Below are positions 17,683 through 25,781 of a DNA stretch of 38,790 bases, in pieces. A program made the translations under genes and the position numbers. The first letter of the stretch is position 1, and every line of letters begins with the position of its first letter. The stretch is from Elusimicrobiota bacterium (lineage in GTDB: Bacteria > Elusimicrobiota > Elusimicrobia > UBA1565). The notes under the pieces were generated by a model. That model had not been told where the DNA came from. It was given only the letters and a program-made list of their open reading frames with translations, and did not search any database. The stretch covers positions 51,414 through 90,203 of the forward strand of contig DMEZ01000069.1 of assembly GCA_003450735.1 (NCBI GenBank), given 5' to 3'.

Positions 17683-18564
17683 TCAGGAAGGCCGGTGGGA
17701 CATCAGCCACTCCGTCTCGTACCGCTGGAACGCCTTGAACTCGGCCTCGGCCTTCTTGGCCGCGTCGAGCTTCTTGGCGGCCAGGTCGATCTGCTCCAAA
17801 GCCTGGGCTTTCTCGGCCTCGTAGTCGGCCTCGTAGCCCGAGGGCACGGAGAGCCGCTGGTCGATGGCCGCGAGGAGGGCCTGCAGGCGCGACTGCTCGG
17901 CCAGGAGCTCGCCCTGGAGGTCGCGCAGGGTCTTGTGCCCCTGCCCGCGCAGGACATCCACACCCTGCTCGGGGGCGTTCTCGATCCAGACCTGGATCTT
18001 CGAGGCGGCGTCCTCATCGATGGTGCCGTCGAAGTCCGGCAGGGCGATGCGCGTGCCGCCCAGCTCGAAGTAGGTCTCGGCCATCCGGGCCAGGACGATG
18101 TAGCGCTTCTCGGCGCTCTCCGGGAACTTCTCCAGCATGAGCTCCGAGGCCTCCTGGGCGACGAGCGTGCCGAGCAGGCGATAGGAGAGCGGCGGCTTGA
18201 GGAGGAGGGGTGTGATGTAGACGGCGGGCTTGCGGGGCTCGGGGACGAAATCGCCCAGCCAGGCGTGCGAGCTGCGCTTCTCCATCGTGATGTCGCTGAA
18301 CTCGACCGCGGCGTTGTGGTCGCGCAGCCACTGCACGATACTCTCGCCCGTGCCGGGCGCGTCGTACATGGCGACCATCACCCGCTCGAGGGCCCGGCTC
18401 AGGCCTTTCTGCTCCATCGACTTGGAAAGGTCTTGTCCGGAAGACACGCTCTGGGCCAGCGCCTTGCCCAGTTCCGAGGCGAACTGCGAGTCGGAGACGA
18501 CCTGCGCCGACGCGGGGGCTCCGAGCGCCGCGCTCATCAGGACCGCCAGGACCGATCTCTGCAT
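17683..18564 (-). CDS. Secreted protein with C-terminal coiled coil, function unknown
   Basis: A 293-residue protein with a signal peptide (MQRSVLAVLMSAALGAPASAQ). The middle region contains YRLLGTLVAQEASELMLEKFPESAEKRY in pattern, a helical segment that could be a degenerate metallopeptidase-like helix (EASEL). No HExxH is present, so no enzymatic call is made. Residues ~215-285 are a long Ala/Glu/Lys-rich coiled coil. It probably resides in the periplasm. It is monocistronic and ends against the spoVG terminator. I do not recognise a family. Confidence 0.8.
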   Translation of the reverse strand: MQRSVLAVLMSAALGAPASAQVVSDSQFASELGKALAQSVSSGQDLSKSMEQKGLSRALERVMVAMYDAPGTGESIVQWLRDHNAAVEFSDITMEKRSSHAWLGDFVPEPRKPAVYITPLLLKPPLSYRLLGTLVAQEASELMLEKFPESAEKRYIVLARMAETYFELGGTRIALPDFDGTIDEDAASKIQVWIENAPEQGVDVLRGQGHKTLRDLQGELLAEQSRLQALLAAIDQRLSVPSGYEADYEAEKAQALEQIDLAAKKLDAAKKAEAEFKAFQRYETEWLMSHRPS

Positions 18565-18578
18565 CTGTACGACCTCCC

Positions 18579-18620
18579 GGCCGCTCTCGCGGCCTTCCGG
18601 GATTAGATTGTATCCCGGAA
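18579..18620. repeat. Two adjacent inverted repeats upstream of the secreted coiled-coil gene
   Basis: GGCCGC/GCGGCC around TCTC (18579-18594) and TTCCGGGAT/ATCCCGGAA around an 8-base loop (18595-18603, 18612-18620) are perfect. They lie 15-56 bases upstream of the minus-strand start at 18564, so they may be operator or leader structures. The rest of the 225-base gap (18621-18789) contains a further GGGACC/GGTCCC hairpin and a TATCCT just before ATG 18790. No gene is seen in it. Confidence 0.5.
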
Positions 18621-18789
18621 CCCTCGTCAGGACCGTAGGCCTCAGCGGCGGTTTGGATGAAGTCTTTCGGCCTAGGAGGCGGGGGGACCTCCCGGGACCG
18701 AGGGTCCCTGCTTGTCATGGGGCCATTCCTGAACGTTTCCGGCCTCTTCGGCCCAGGAGCGGACAGCCCCTCTGCGCTATCCTATCGGA

Positions 18790-21312
18790 ATGAACGACCG
18801 ATTTAACCGTTTGTTGTCATCGGTACTCGCCCTTACCTTGGCCGGGGCGGCCCCAGCGCCCGCCCTGGCCCAGACCCTCGGCCGCGCCGTTTCACCCGCT
18901 CCAAGCCTGTCCGTCCCTGTCGCCCCGCTCAGAACCCCTGGGAGCAGCCTGTCCGGCCTGAACACGGCCCCGTCCCTCTCCCGCTTGAGCTCCTTGCCCG
19001 GCCTGCCTACCCCCGCCGCGTCCGCCCTCAAGCTCTCCGCTCCCATCCGAGTCGCGCCGCAAGCCGTCGTCGCGGCCGCAGCCGCGCCCCAACAGCTGAC
19101 CTCTTCCTTGAAGGTCGAGCAGAAAGTCGGCGCCGTGGCGGTCAACGGAGTCGAGATCCCCGCCGCCGACAAGGTCGCCGGCATGGAAGCCGGCGAAGCC
19201 CGAGAATCCGGCGACGCCGTGATGGACGCCGTGCTGGGCATCAAGCGCGGGGCCTCGGCCGGAGCCGTGGAGGTCGATGCGTCTCCCACCGTCACCCCTA
19301 GCGGTCTCTCCGCTCCCGAAGCCCTCAGCCCCGCTCATCCTTCCATCCCCTCCATCCAGCCCCGCGCCTCCCAGCGCCCCTCCTTCTTCGCCGCTCTCGC
19401 CAAGGCCGTGCGCGCCTTCTTCGCCGCCCCGACCGTCTACGGCCTGCGCATCCTCCACCTCCACTACCCGCACCGCGCCTGGGACCGCATCGCCGGCGAC
19501 ATGGCCGCCGACGACAAGACCAAGGCCACCAACGGCGAGCACCCCGTCGGCGCCCTGCGCGAGATCCTCAACCGGACCGGCTGGTCGCCCGACAACCCCG
19601 CCGGGCTCTCCATCTCCTTCACCCCGGCCTTGATGGAGATCGCCCGCAAGCTCTGGGGGATGTCGTGGGTCCAGCGCTGGCGCGAGGCCATCGGCTGGCG
19701 CACGGCCAACGGCTCCCCCCGCATGGAGATGCTTTTGACCGGCTTCCACTTCCTTTATGGGCTCCTCCCCTGGGGCCAGGCCGCCGACGCCCTTGTCCGC
19801 TGGAACGTCCAGTACCATCAGCTCCTCATGAAGGAGTTCTGGGGCGATCCGGCCCCCAAGCAGATGAAGATCTTCCGCCCCCCGGAGGTCGGCTTCAGCC
19901 CCGAGATGGTGCCGGCCCTCGTGAAGGCCGGGGTGCAGGTCGTCATCGTGGACAGCCACCACATCAGCCGCGCTCTGAAAGGCTACGACGCGGGCGGCAT
20001 GCCGAACCTCCCTCCGCCCAACAAGGCCGACCAGCGCAACGAGTCGCCCTATCCTTCCAATTACTACACCTCGGGCAAGGACGGCCGGAACACGAAGGAC
20101 GTGCTCCCCTACTCCCTCCTACCGCACTGGCTGCGCTACGTCGACCCGGCGGAGGGCAAGGAGTACAAGATCATCGTCTTCCCCATGACGGGCGGCCCCT
20201 CCTACATCGCTGGCTACCAGGACTTCCCCAACGAGGTCGTGCAGGATATCGCGAAGTACGCCGCCGCCGGAAGGCCCTTGGTCATGGGCCTCGACACGGA
20301 CGGCGACAACGCCTGGGGCGGGGGCTTCAGCAGCTACATGGAGTCCATGCCGCGCCTCGCGCACTGGATGGACTCCAACGGCCACCAGTTCGGCACCGTC
20401 CAGGAGTACCTGCTCCGCTTCCCCGTCCCGGCCGACGACGTGATCGACTGGGTGGAGCCGGGCGCTTGGCCCAACGCCGACTGGGGCACGCCCCAGCTCA
20501 CCCGCTGGCTCTGGCCGCCGGTCAAGATGCAGGGCGTCCCCAAGCCTGAGTTCGATCCGACCGCCTGGAACTTCAAGCTCCAGTTCCACGCCCTGCTGAC
20601 CATGGCCGTCCACTGGCTCCTGCAGGGAGAGGCGGCGATGAAGAAGGCCGTCCCGGGCTGGGAGCTCGACATGGCCCGGGTGGTGAAGGCGGACACGGCC
20701 CCCGACGCGACGCCGCTCGAGAAGGCCGTCCAGCTCGTCCTGCGCTCCTTCGACTCCGGCCACGTCTACTACGGCACCGAGCCGGAGTTCCTGCACATCC
20801 CCATCCTCGCGGCCAAGGCCGCGCAGGATGCGGCGCGAGCCTTGATGGGCCAGGACGTTTCCCACATCCCGCCCACCATCTGGGGGCCCTCCCGCTTCCC
20901 TTGGAACCCGGGCGGGGAGAACCGCGGCGAGGTCTACGGCTGGCGCTCCCACGTCTACGGCCCTGAGTTCGACGCCTACGGCTTCGTCTACGCCGGCGCG
21001 GGCTTGAAGCGCGTCGAGCTCAAGTGGCGGGCGGCTTCAGACGGGCGCACCTCCCCCGGACCGGAGAACCTGAGCTACGGCGAGGCGGCCGGCGCTTGGA
21101 ATTCTGCTAAGATGGAGCTCAAGGACCCGTATCCGCAGACGGAGTGGGCGGGCCTGCCGCAGAAGGACCGTGTCCAGGAGTTGCCCAGGATGGCTCACGC
21201 CCGCGTGAGCCCCGGCATGGAGAAGCTGGTGGATTATTACATCGAGGCCGAAGACGCGCAGGGGCGCATCCAGCGCTCCCCCATCATGCACGCCTACGTG
21301 GGCAAGCAGTGA
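18790..21312 (+). CDS. Large secreted protein with GH57-like glycoside hydrolase domain
   Basis: An 840-residue protein. The signal peptide (residues 1-28, ending ALAQ) is followed by ~180 residues of low-complexity Ala/Pro/Ser sequence. The conserved part (~215-840) begins with LHLHYPHRAW, resembling the HxHxP start of GH57 barrels. It continues with LSISFTPALMEIA and FSPEMVPALVKAGVQVVIVDSHHI, which match GH57-type (alpha-amylase/4-alpha-glucanotransferase) spacing of a strand followed by a 'source' helix. WGGGFSSYMESMPRL and the C-terminal beta-rich domain (ending in a VELKWRAASDGRTSPG-like region) follow. The catalytic Glu/Asp cannot be placed with certainty. The stop overlaps the start of the next gene, so the two form one unit. 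It could act on alpha-glucans outside the inner membrane; this is inference. Confidence 0.7.
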   Translation: MNDRFNRLLSSVLALTLAGAAPAPALAQTLGRAVSPAPSLSVPVAPLRTPGSSLSGLNTAPSLSRLSSLPGLPTPAASALKLSAPIRVAPQAVVAAAAAPQQLTSSLKVEQKVGAVAVNGVEIPAADKVAGMEAGEARESGDAVMDAVLGIKRGASAGAVEVDASPTVTPSGLSAPEALSPAHPSIPSIQPRASQRPSFFAALAKAVRAFFAAPTVYGLRILHLHYPHRAWDRIAGDMAADDKTKATNGEHPVGALREILNRTGWSPDNPAGLSISFTPALMEIARKLWGMSWVQRWREAIGWRTANGSPRMEMLLTGFHFLYGLLPWGQAADALVRWNVQYHQLLMKEFWGDPAPKQMKIFRPPEVGFSPEMVPALVKAGVQVVIVDSHHISRALKGYDAGGMPNLPPPNKADQRNESPYPSNYYTSGKDGRNTKDVLPYSLLPHWLRYVDPAEGKEYKIIVFPMTGGPSYIAGYQDFPNEVVQDIAKYAAAGRPLVMGLDTDGDNAWGGGFSSYMESMPRLAHWMDSNGHQFGTVQEYLLRFPVPADDVIDWVEPGAWPNADWGTPQLTRWLWPPVKMQGVPKPEFDPTAWNFKLQFHALLTMAVHWLLQGEAAMKKAVPGWELDMARVVKADTAPDATPLEKAVQLVLRSFDSGHVYYGTEPEFLHIPILAAKAAQDAARALMGQDVSHIPPTIWGPSRFPWNPGGENRGEVYGWRSHVYGPEFDAYGFVYAGAGLKRVELKWRAASDGRTSPGPENLSYGEAAGAWNSAKMELKDPYPQTEWAGLPQKDRVQELPRMAHARVSPGMEKLVDYYIEAEDAQGRIQRSPIMHAYVGKQ

Positions 21313-22004
21313 AGATCCGCTACCGCTTCGTCCTGAACGGAGGGGGCGAGAAGACCTTCGAGCTCCGCTTCGACCCGAAGACCCTCGCGCTCCAGCGCGA
21401 CGACAAGAAAACGCCCCCCGACTGGACGCGGCTGGACAACGAGAAATGTCCCAACTGCCCGCTCTCCGAAGCGGAGCACCCGCATTGCCCCGCCGCCCTG
21501 AGCCTCGTGGACGTCATCGAGGAGTTCAAGGACGGCATCTCCTTCACCGAGGCCGACATCTCCATCATGACCGAGCAGCGGGAGTTCCGCCGGCGCGCGC
21601 CCCTGCAGACCGGCATCAGCGGCCTCATCGGCGTGGTGATGGCCACCAGCGGCTGCCCCATCCTGGCCAAGCTGCGGCCGATGGTCGCCACCCACCTGCC
21701 CTTCGCCAACATCCACGAGACCATGTACCGAGCCATCTCGATGTATTTGACGGCCCAGTACTTCGTCTACAAGAAAGGCCGCGCGCCCGACTGGGACATG
21801 AAGGACCTGGTCAAGATCTACGACGCCATCAGCACGGTGAACCGGCAGTTCTCGAAGCGCCTGCGCACCATCAAGATCGAGGACGCGAGCCTCAACGCCC
21901 TCGTGAGCCTCGACTGCTTCGCCGCCATGACCGTGGACTCCATCATGGACAGCTCCCTCCAGGAGATCGAGGGGCTCTTCCACGCCTACCTGCAGGACTT
22001 CTAA
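21309..22004 (+). CDS. DUF6901-like cysteine-motif protein coupled to the GH57-like gene
   Basis: About 231 residues, no signal peptide. The N-terminal beta-rich part (KIRYRFVLNGGGEKTFELRF) precedes a likely metal or disulfide site, C47-x2-C50-x6-H57-x2-C60, in KCPNCPLSEAEHPHCPAA. The rest is helical and includes GVVMATSGCP, HLPFANIHETMYRA and MYLTAQYF. This order resembles the DUF6901 family as I recall it; no function is known for it. The start is GTG at 21309, overlapping the previous stop (GTGA). The stop overlaps the stop of the convergent gene (CTAA at 22001-22004). Confidence 0.82.
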   Translation: MKIRYRFVLNGGGEKTFELRFDPKTLALQRDDKKTPPDWTRLDNEKCPNCPLSEAEHPHCPAALSLVDVIEEFKDGISFTEADISIMTEQREFRRRAPLQTGISGLIGVVMATSGCPILAKLRPMVATHLPFANIHETMYRAISMYLTAQYFVYKKGRAPDWDMKDLVKIYDAISTVNRQFSKRLRTIKIEDASLNALVSLDCFAAMTVDSIMDSSLQEIEGLFHAYLQDF

Positions 22005-22777
22005 TTCCCGAGGTCGTAGAGGAGCAGCGTCCCATCCGGCCCCATGCGCAGGCCCAGGGTCTGCCCGTTGTCGAGGTCCGTCCGGTAGGTCCTTTCCTGC
22101 GTCACGGCGGCGGCGGGGATGATGTACGTCTTGAAATCGGGACAGTCCTCGTCGCCCTTCGCCTGCACCAGGACCAGCCCCATGCGCTGGGGGTCCTTGA
22201 CGGCCGGGACCACCGAGCTGTCGACGCTGTTGGAATAGTAGAGCCGGTAGACCTGCCGCCCGACCCGGACCTCCCGGCCGGCCCGGTAGGCCTGCTTCAG
22301 GATGTCGACGATGCGGCGCTCGAAGACGGGCTCCCTTCGGCCCTCGGCGAACACCTGGACGACGTTGTTGAGCCGCGCTCTCCAGATGCTCACGTCCAGG
22401 CTCATCCAGTGCCGCGCCCCCCCCGCCTCCCAGCTCCCGTTCATGGCGCGCTCGAACTTGTAGAACTGCGGGGCGTCCCAGGCGGCGCCCAGCACCGAGA
22501 GGTAGGCCTCGCCGGCCAGGTCGAAGTGCACGCTCAGATGGATGCGGTCCTTCCCGCTCCCGTAGCCGTCGGCGGTCTTGAAGTGCCTGTCCTGGACTTC
22601 CGAGAGCTTCACCTCGGCCGCCGGCTGGGCGCTGACGAAGGCCGGTTGGATCTTGGCCGGGGAGCGCGGGGCGGGCCGGCCGAGCAGCCAGAACGAGGAG
22701 GCGAAGTCGACAGCCTGCGCCCGCGCTCTGGGCGCGGCCCCGGCCAGCAGGAGAAGGCAAAGCGCGAGGAGCCTCAT
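22001..22777 (-). CDS. Secreted protein of unknown function
   Basis: A 258-residue protein with a signal peptide (MRLLALCLLLLAGAAPRARAQ). The mature part is rich in beta-strands and aromatic residues (QFYKFERAMNGSWEAG, RLYYSNSVDSSVVP, KTYIIPAAAV). It has one Cys and no recognisable catalytic motif. CATAAT lies 8-13 bases upstream of the ATG and may be a -10 box giving a very short leader. No clear ribosome-binding site is present. It is the next minus-strand gene after the DUF6485-like gene, 58 bp downstream of it. Confidence 0.78.
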   Translation of the reverse strand: MRLLALCLLLLAGAAPRARAQAVDFASSFWLLGRPAPRSPAKIQPAFVSAQPAAEVKLSEVQDRHFKTADGYGSGKDRIHLSVHFDLAGEAYLSVLGAAWDAPQFYKFERAMNGSWEAGGARHWMSLDVSIWRARLNNVVQVFAEGRREPVFERRIVDILKQAYRAGREVRVGRQVYRLYYSNSVDSSVVPAVKDPQRMGLVLVQAKGDEDCPDFKTYIIPAAAVTQERTYRTDLDNGQTLGLRMGPDGTLLLYDLGN

Positions 22778-22835
22778 CCCCCCTATTATGGAAGAGGAAG
22801 CTCCCCGAAGCAGGGGCCCAACGTCCTAAGAGCGG

Positions 22836-23033
22836 CTAGTCCCTTCGGTGGCGCTGGAGCATGGCGAAGGAGCGGTCGTAGGTCTTCTCGCCTTCCGCGG
22901 TGAAGAAGCAGGCGGGGAACTCCCCCATGCTCCGGTGGTAGTGCAGGCACTCGCAGCAATGGCCCTTCTTGGAGCAGCGGTAGGTGCAGTTGCAGCGCTT
23001 GAGGTTCTCGGCCAGCTTGGGACAATCGCTCAT
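22836..23033 (-). CDS. Small cysteine-rich protein (DUF6485-like)
   Basis: A 65-residue protein with eight Cys: C4, C14, C16, C20, C26, C27, C29 and C42. The core CNCTYRCSKKGHCCECLHYH and the tail FPACFF...KTYDRS match the small DUF6485 family as I recall it. Such an arrangement suggests binding of Zn or an iron-sulfur cluster; this is inference. Its ATG overlaps the stop of the MFS gene (ATGA, 23033-23030), so it is translated with the transporter. The length equals the family's usual size. Confidence 0.85.
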   Translation of the reverse strand: MSDCPKLAENLKRCNCTYRCSKKGHCCECLHYHRSMGEFPACFFTAEGEKTYDRSFAMLQRHRRD

Positions 23034-24403
23034 GCGGCGCCTCCGGACAGAGCCTTCTTGTGCCCCGAGAGCCAGCCGCGCGCCAGGATGAGCCCGATCG
23101 GGCTGATGCAGGCGATGAAGGCGTAGATCAGCCAGAGCGTGCTCGTGTCGTGCGGCCCGCCTTGCGGGATGAAGCGGTTGATCATCGTGCCGGAATAGAG
23201 CCCGGTCGTGAACTTGGCCAAAAACCACGGGATGCCGGCCAGGCCCATGTAGGCGCCCACCCTCCCGGCCGGAGCGAGGTCGGCGACGTATTCCAGGAAG
23301 CGCGACGACCAGACGGCCTCCCCGAACGAGAAGAGCAGGGTGTAGAGGATGAGCGCCTTCAGGTCCGGCCCCGGGACCAGCATGAAGGTGGTCAAAGCCG
23401 AGATGGAGGTGCCGACGATCATCATCGTGAGCACGTTGACCCGCCGGGTGAGCGCCGCGATGAGGGGGACGAAGATCACGATGATGAGCGGGTTCAGGCC
23501 CGCGATCCACTCGTACTTAGCCCCCACCTCGGCGGGGAAGGCGCGCATGATGTAGTCGGGCATGGTGAGGAACTGGTGCGCGAAGAGGGTGCGCACCGGC
23601 AGGAGGATGAAGATGAAGAACATGAAGCGGGAGTCCAGGAAGGGCAGCTCCCGGAGCTTCTCGGCCAGGGACTTCTGCGGCTCGTCCTTTTTGGGCTCGT
23701 CTTGGACCACCCGGTCGGTCCGTTCCACCTTGGCCGTGAAGAGGAGCAGGTGGGAGGCCAGCATGAGGACCGTGATGCCGATGCACACCCAGTAGACGCC
23801 GCCGATGCCCAACCCCAGCCCGTCCACCTGGACCGGCCCGAGGTGCACGAAGGGCTTGTCGGTGCGCACGAAAGGCGAGACGAAGTTCTCGGCCACGATC
23901 CCCAGGTTCATGATGGCGTAGAGCAGGCTGTAGCTCATGGTGGCCGTCCGGGAGTCCGTGTATTCCTTGACCCCCGCGTAGAGCGCCGGCTGGATGACCC
24001 CCTCGCCGAAAGCGAGGACCAGCAAGCCCATCCAGGCCAGGCCGAAGGAGAACGGGGCGCCCAGGCTGGAAGCGGACACGATCCCGACGCGCCCGACGAA
24101 GAGGAGCAGAAGGCAGAGGGTCAAAGCCCGGCGCACCCCGAGCTTGTCCGAGACGAAGCCGCCGCCGAACATGAACAGGGTGACGAACCCCGTGAAGGCC
24201 GAAACGCTCAGCCCCGTGAGTTTGTCGCTCATCCCCAGGCCGCTCGGCCCCAGGTAGAGGGTCAGCAGGGTGAGCATCCCGAAGTAGGCGATCCCGTCGC
24301 CGAAGTTGACCACGTTGACCAGCCAGAAGCCCTTGGAGGCCTGGAAGAGGGTCTTCAGCTGCTCCTTGAGCGTCAGGTCTTCCTTCTCTTCGGTGCTCTG
24401 CAT
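23030..24403 (-). CDS. MFS transporter, POT (peptide)-like
   Basis: A 457-residue polytopic protein with about 12 hydrophobic segments. The first membrane helix region (WLVNVVNFGDGIAYFGMLTLLTLYL) and the GGGFVSDKLGVRRAL loop after helix 2 match the MFS signature, and the first helix has the look of proton-dependent oligopeptide transporters. A large charged cytoplasmic loop (~residues 225-250, Lys/Asp/Glu-rich) lies between the halves. It overlaps the response-regulator gene by 31 bp and the DUF6485-like gene by 4 bp. The substrate is unknown. Confidence 0.85.
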   Translation of the reverse strand: MQSTEEKEDLTLKEQLKTLFQASKGFWLVNVVNFGDGIAYFGMLTLLTLYLGPSGLGMSDKLTGLSVSAFTGFVTLFMFGGGFVSDKLGVRRALTLCLLLLFVGRVGIVSASSLGAPFSFGLAWMGLLVLAFGEGVIQPALYAGVKEYTDSRTATMSYSLLYAIMNLGIVAENFVSPFVRTDKPFVHLGPVQVDGLGLGIGGVYWVCIGITVLMLASHLLLFTAKVERTDRVVQDEPKKDEPQKSLAEKLRELPFLDSRFMFFIFILLPVRTLFAHQFLTMPDYIMRAFPAEVGAKYEWIAGLNPLIIVIFVPLIAALTRRVNVLTMMIVGTSISALTTFMLVPGPDLKALILYTLLFSFGEAVWSSRFLEYVADLAPAGRVGAYMGLAGIPWFLAKFTTGLYSGTMINRFIPQGGPHDTSTLWLIYAFIACISPIGLILARGWLSGHKKALSGGAA

Positions 24404-25059
24404 GGCGCGCTCCTTGGCTCAGCGGCTGGTTCATCAAGACGGTAGCCGACTCCCCGGACGGTGGCGATGAGGCGGCCGGCGGCCCCGAGCCGGCGGCGCA
24501 GGCGCTGGACGTGCCGGTCCACGGTCTCGGGGTTCACGCGCTCCGCGTTCCCGCGCCAGAGCCGCTCCAAGAGGAGCGTCCTGGTCAGGACGGCGCCGGG
24601 GTGCTCGAGGAGCAGACGCAAAAGCTCGAACTCCCTGGGCGGGACGCTTTGCGCCTCGCGCCACGACGCCCCGCGCCGCGTCCAGACCCGGCGGGTGGAG
24701 GCGTCCGCCCGCAGGAGCCGCTCGGGGCCGAAGCGGGCCAGGTGGGGCCGCAGTCGCTCCGCCAGCGCCTCGGCTGCGGCCGTCTCGAGCAGGACGTCGG
24801 CGGCGCCGCCGGCGAGGGCGGCGGAGACCTCGGCCCCCCCCAGGAACGCCGCGTCGCCCAGCACGACGACCGCGGCGGCCGCGCGCCTGAGGGCGCGCAG
24901 GGCGGGCCCGGAGCGCACCGCGTCCCAGTCCGCCAAGGCCAGCTCGTAGCGCCCCTTTCCGGGGGCCGCTTCAGCCGCGCAGCCGAGGCGGCCCAGGACG
25001 CCCTTCAGCTTGGCGAAGAGGGCCTTGTCCGCCGTGACGACGAGCGCGCGGGCAGGCAT
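24373..25059 (-). CDS. OmpR/PhoB-type winged-helix regulator with degenerate receiver domain
   Basis: A 228-residue protein. The C-terminal DNA-binding domain (~113-210) is a typical PhoB-type winged helix: PPREFELLRLLLEHPGAVLTR, ERLW, VDRHVQRLRRRLG and TVRGVGYRL follow the family pattern. The N-terminal part (1-105) has the receiver outline, but the acidic pair is reduced to D11 and the conserved Lys is not seen, so phosphorylation is unlikely. It may act as an atypical, phosphorylation-independent regulator. It precedes and overlaps the MFS gene, which it may control. The C-terminus has a ~18-residue basic tail. Confidence 0.88.
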   Translation of the reverse strand: MPARALVVTADKALFAKLKGVLGRLGCAAEAAPGKGRYELALADWDAVRSGPALRALRRAAAAVVVLGDAAFLGGAEVSAALAGGAADVLLETAAAEALAERLRPHLARFGPERLLRADASTRRVWTRRGASWREAQSVPPREFELLRLLLEHPGAVLTRTLLLERLWRGNAERVNPETVDRHVQRLRRRLGAAGRLIATVRGVGYRLDEPAAEPRSAPCRAPKRRKT

Positions 25060-25098
25060 GGGAGCTGGACAGATTATAAGAAGGATGGACGGCGGAAA

Positions 25099-25779
25099 CT
25101 ACTCCGAGCGGAGCAGGTTGATCTCGATGCGGCGGTTCTTGGCGCGGTTCTCGGGGCTGTCGTTGGGAGCGACGGGGCGGTACTCCCCGTAGCCGATGCC
25201 CGAGAGCCGCTCCGGCTTGACGCCCAGGCTCTCGAGCACGCGGATGACGGCGTAGGCGCGCGCCATGGAGAGCTCCCAGTTGGACTTGAAGGGCCCCCGG
25301 CGGATGGGGACGTTGTCGGTGTGCCCCTCGACCCGGATCTGGTTGTCGGGGTTGAGCATCTCCTTGGCGATGGGCTCGAAGAGGGCCTCGGCGCCTTCCT
25401 TGAGCTCGGCGCGGCCCGAGTCGAAGAGGACGCCTTCCCCGAGCTGGAGCTGGACGAACTTCTCGGTGGCGATCACGTTCATGTCTTTGCTCTGCATCCC
25501 CTGCAGGGCTTTCGAGGTCTTGATGAATTCCGCGTCGCGGGACTTCTTCGCCTCGTAGGCCTTGTCGGGCTTGGCGCCGAAAATCTGCTGAATCTGCATG
25601 AGGGATTCCTCAACCATCGGCCGCTCCTCCTTCTTGACCTCCTTGGTCAGGGCAGCCGAGAGCATTATGAGGAATAGGATCATGAGGTAGCTCATCATGT
25701 CCCCGTAGACGATGCCCCACAACGCGTTGCGGTTGAGGTGGGCCTCGAGCTCCTCTTTTCGGAAGCGGTAGACGGCCAT
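25099..25779 (-). CDS. motB: MotB-like stator subunit (OmpA/MotB peptidoglycan-binding)
   Basis: A 226-residue protein. One N-terminal membrane segment (~23-43) carries the essential proton-site Asp, D27 in YGDMMSYLMILFLIML. This matches the MotB plug/ion-site pattern rather than an ordinary OmpA lipoprotein. The C-terminal OmpA-like domain (~110-224) has GHTDNVPI, the Leu-Ser-x-x-Arg-Ala segment (LSMARAYAV), GYGEYRPVAPNDS and NRRIEI for peptidoglycan binding. It lies 2 bp downstream of the MotA-like gene. No flagellar filament, hook or export gene is visible in the window. It should form the ion-driven stator with the MotA-like protein. Confidence 0.92.
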   Translation of the reverse strand: MAVYRFRKEELEAHLNRNALWGIVYGDMMSYLMILFLIMLSAALTKEVKKEERPMVEESLMQIQQIFGAKPDKAYEAKKSRDAEFIKTSKALQGMQSKDMNVIATEKFVQLQLGEGVLFDSGRAELKEGAEALFEPIAKEMLNPDNQIRVEGHTDNVPIRRGPFKSNWELSMARAYAVIRVLESLGVKPERLSGIGYGEYRPVAPNDSPENRAKNRRIEINLLRSE

Positions 25780-25781
25780 CG

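Noticed and set aside
18617..18637. GGAAC ... CGTA at 18617-18637 as a fourth ECF-like promoter
   Set aside because: The spacer is only 12 bases and the CTTG[C/T]GGG extension is missing.
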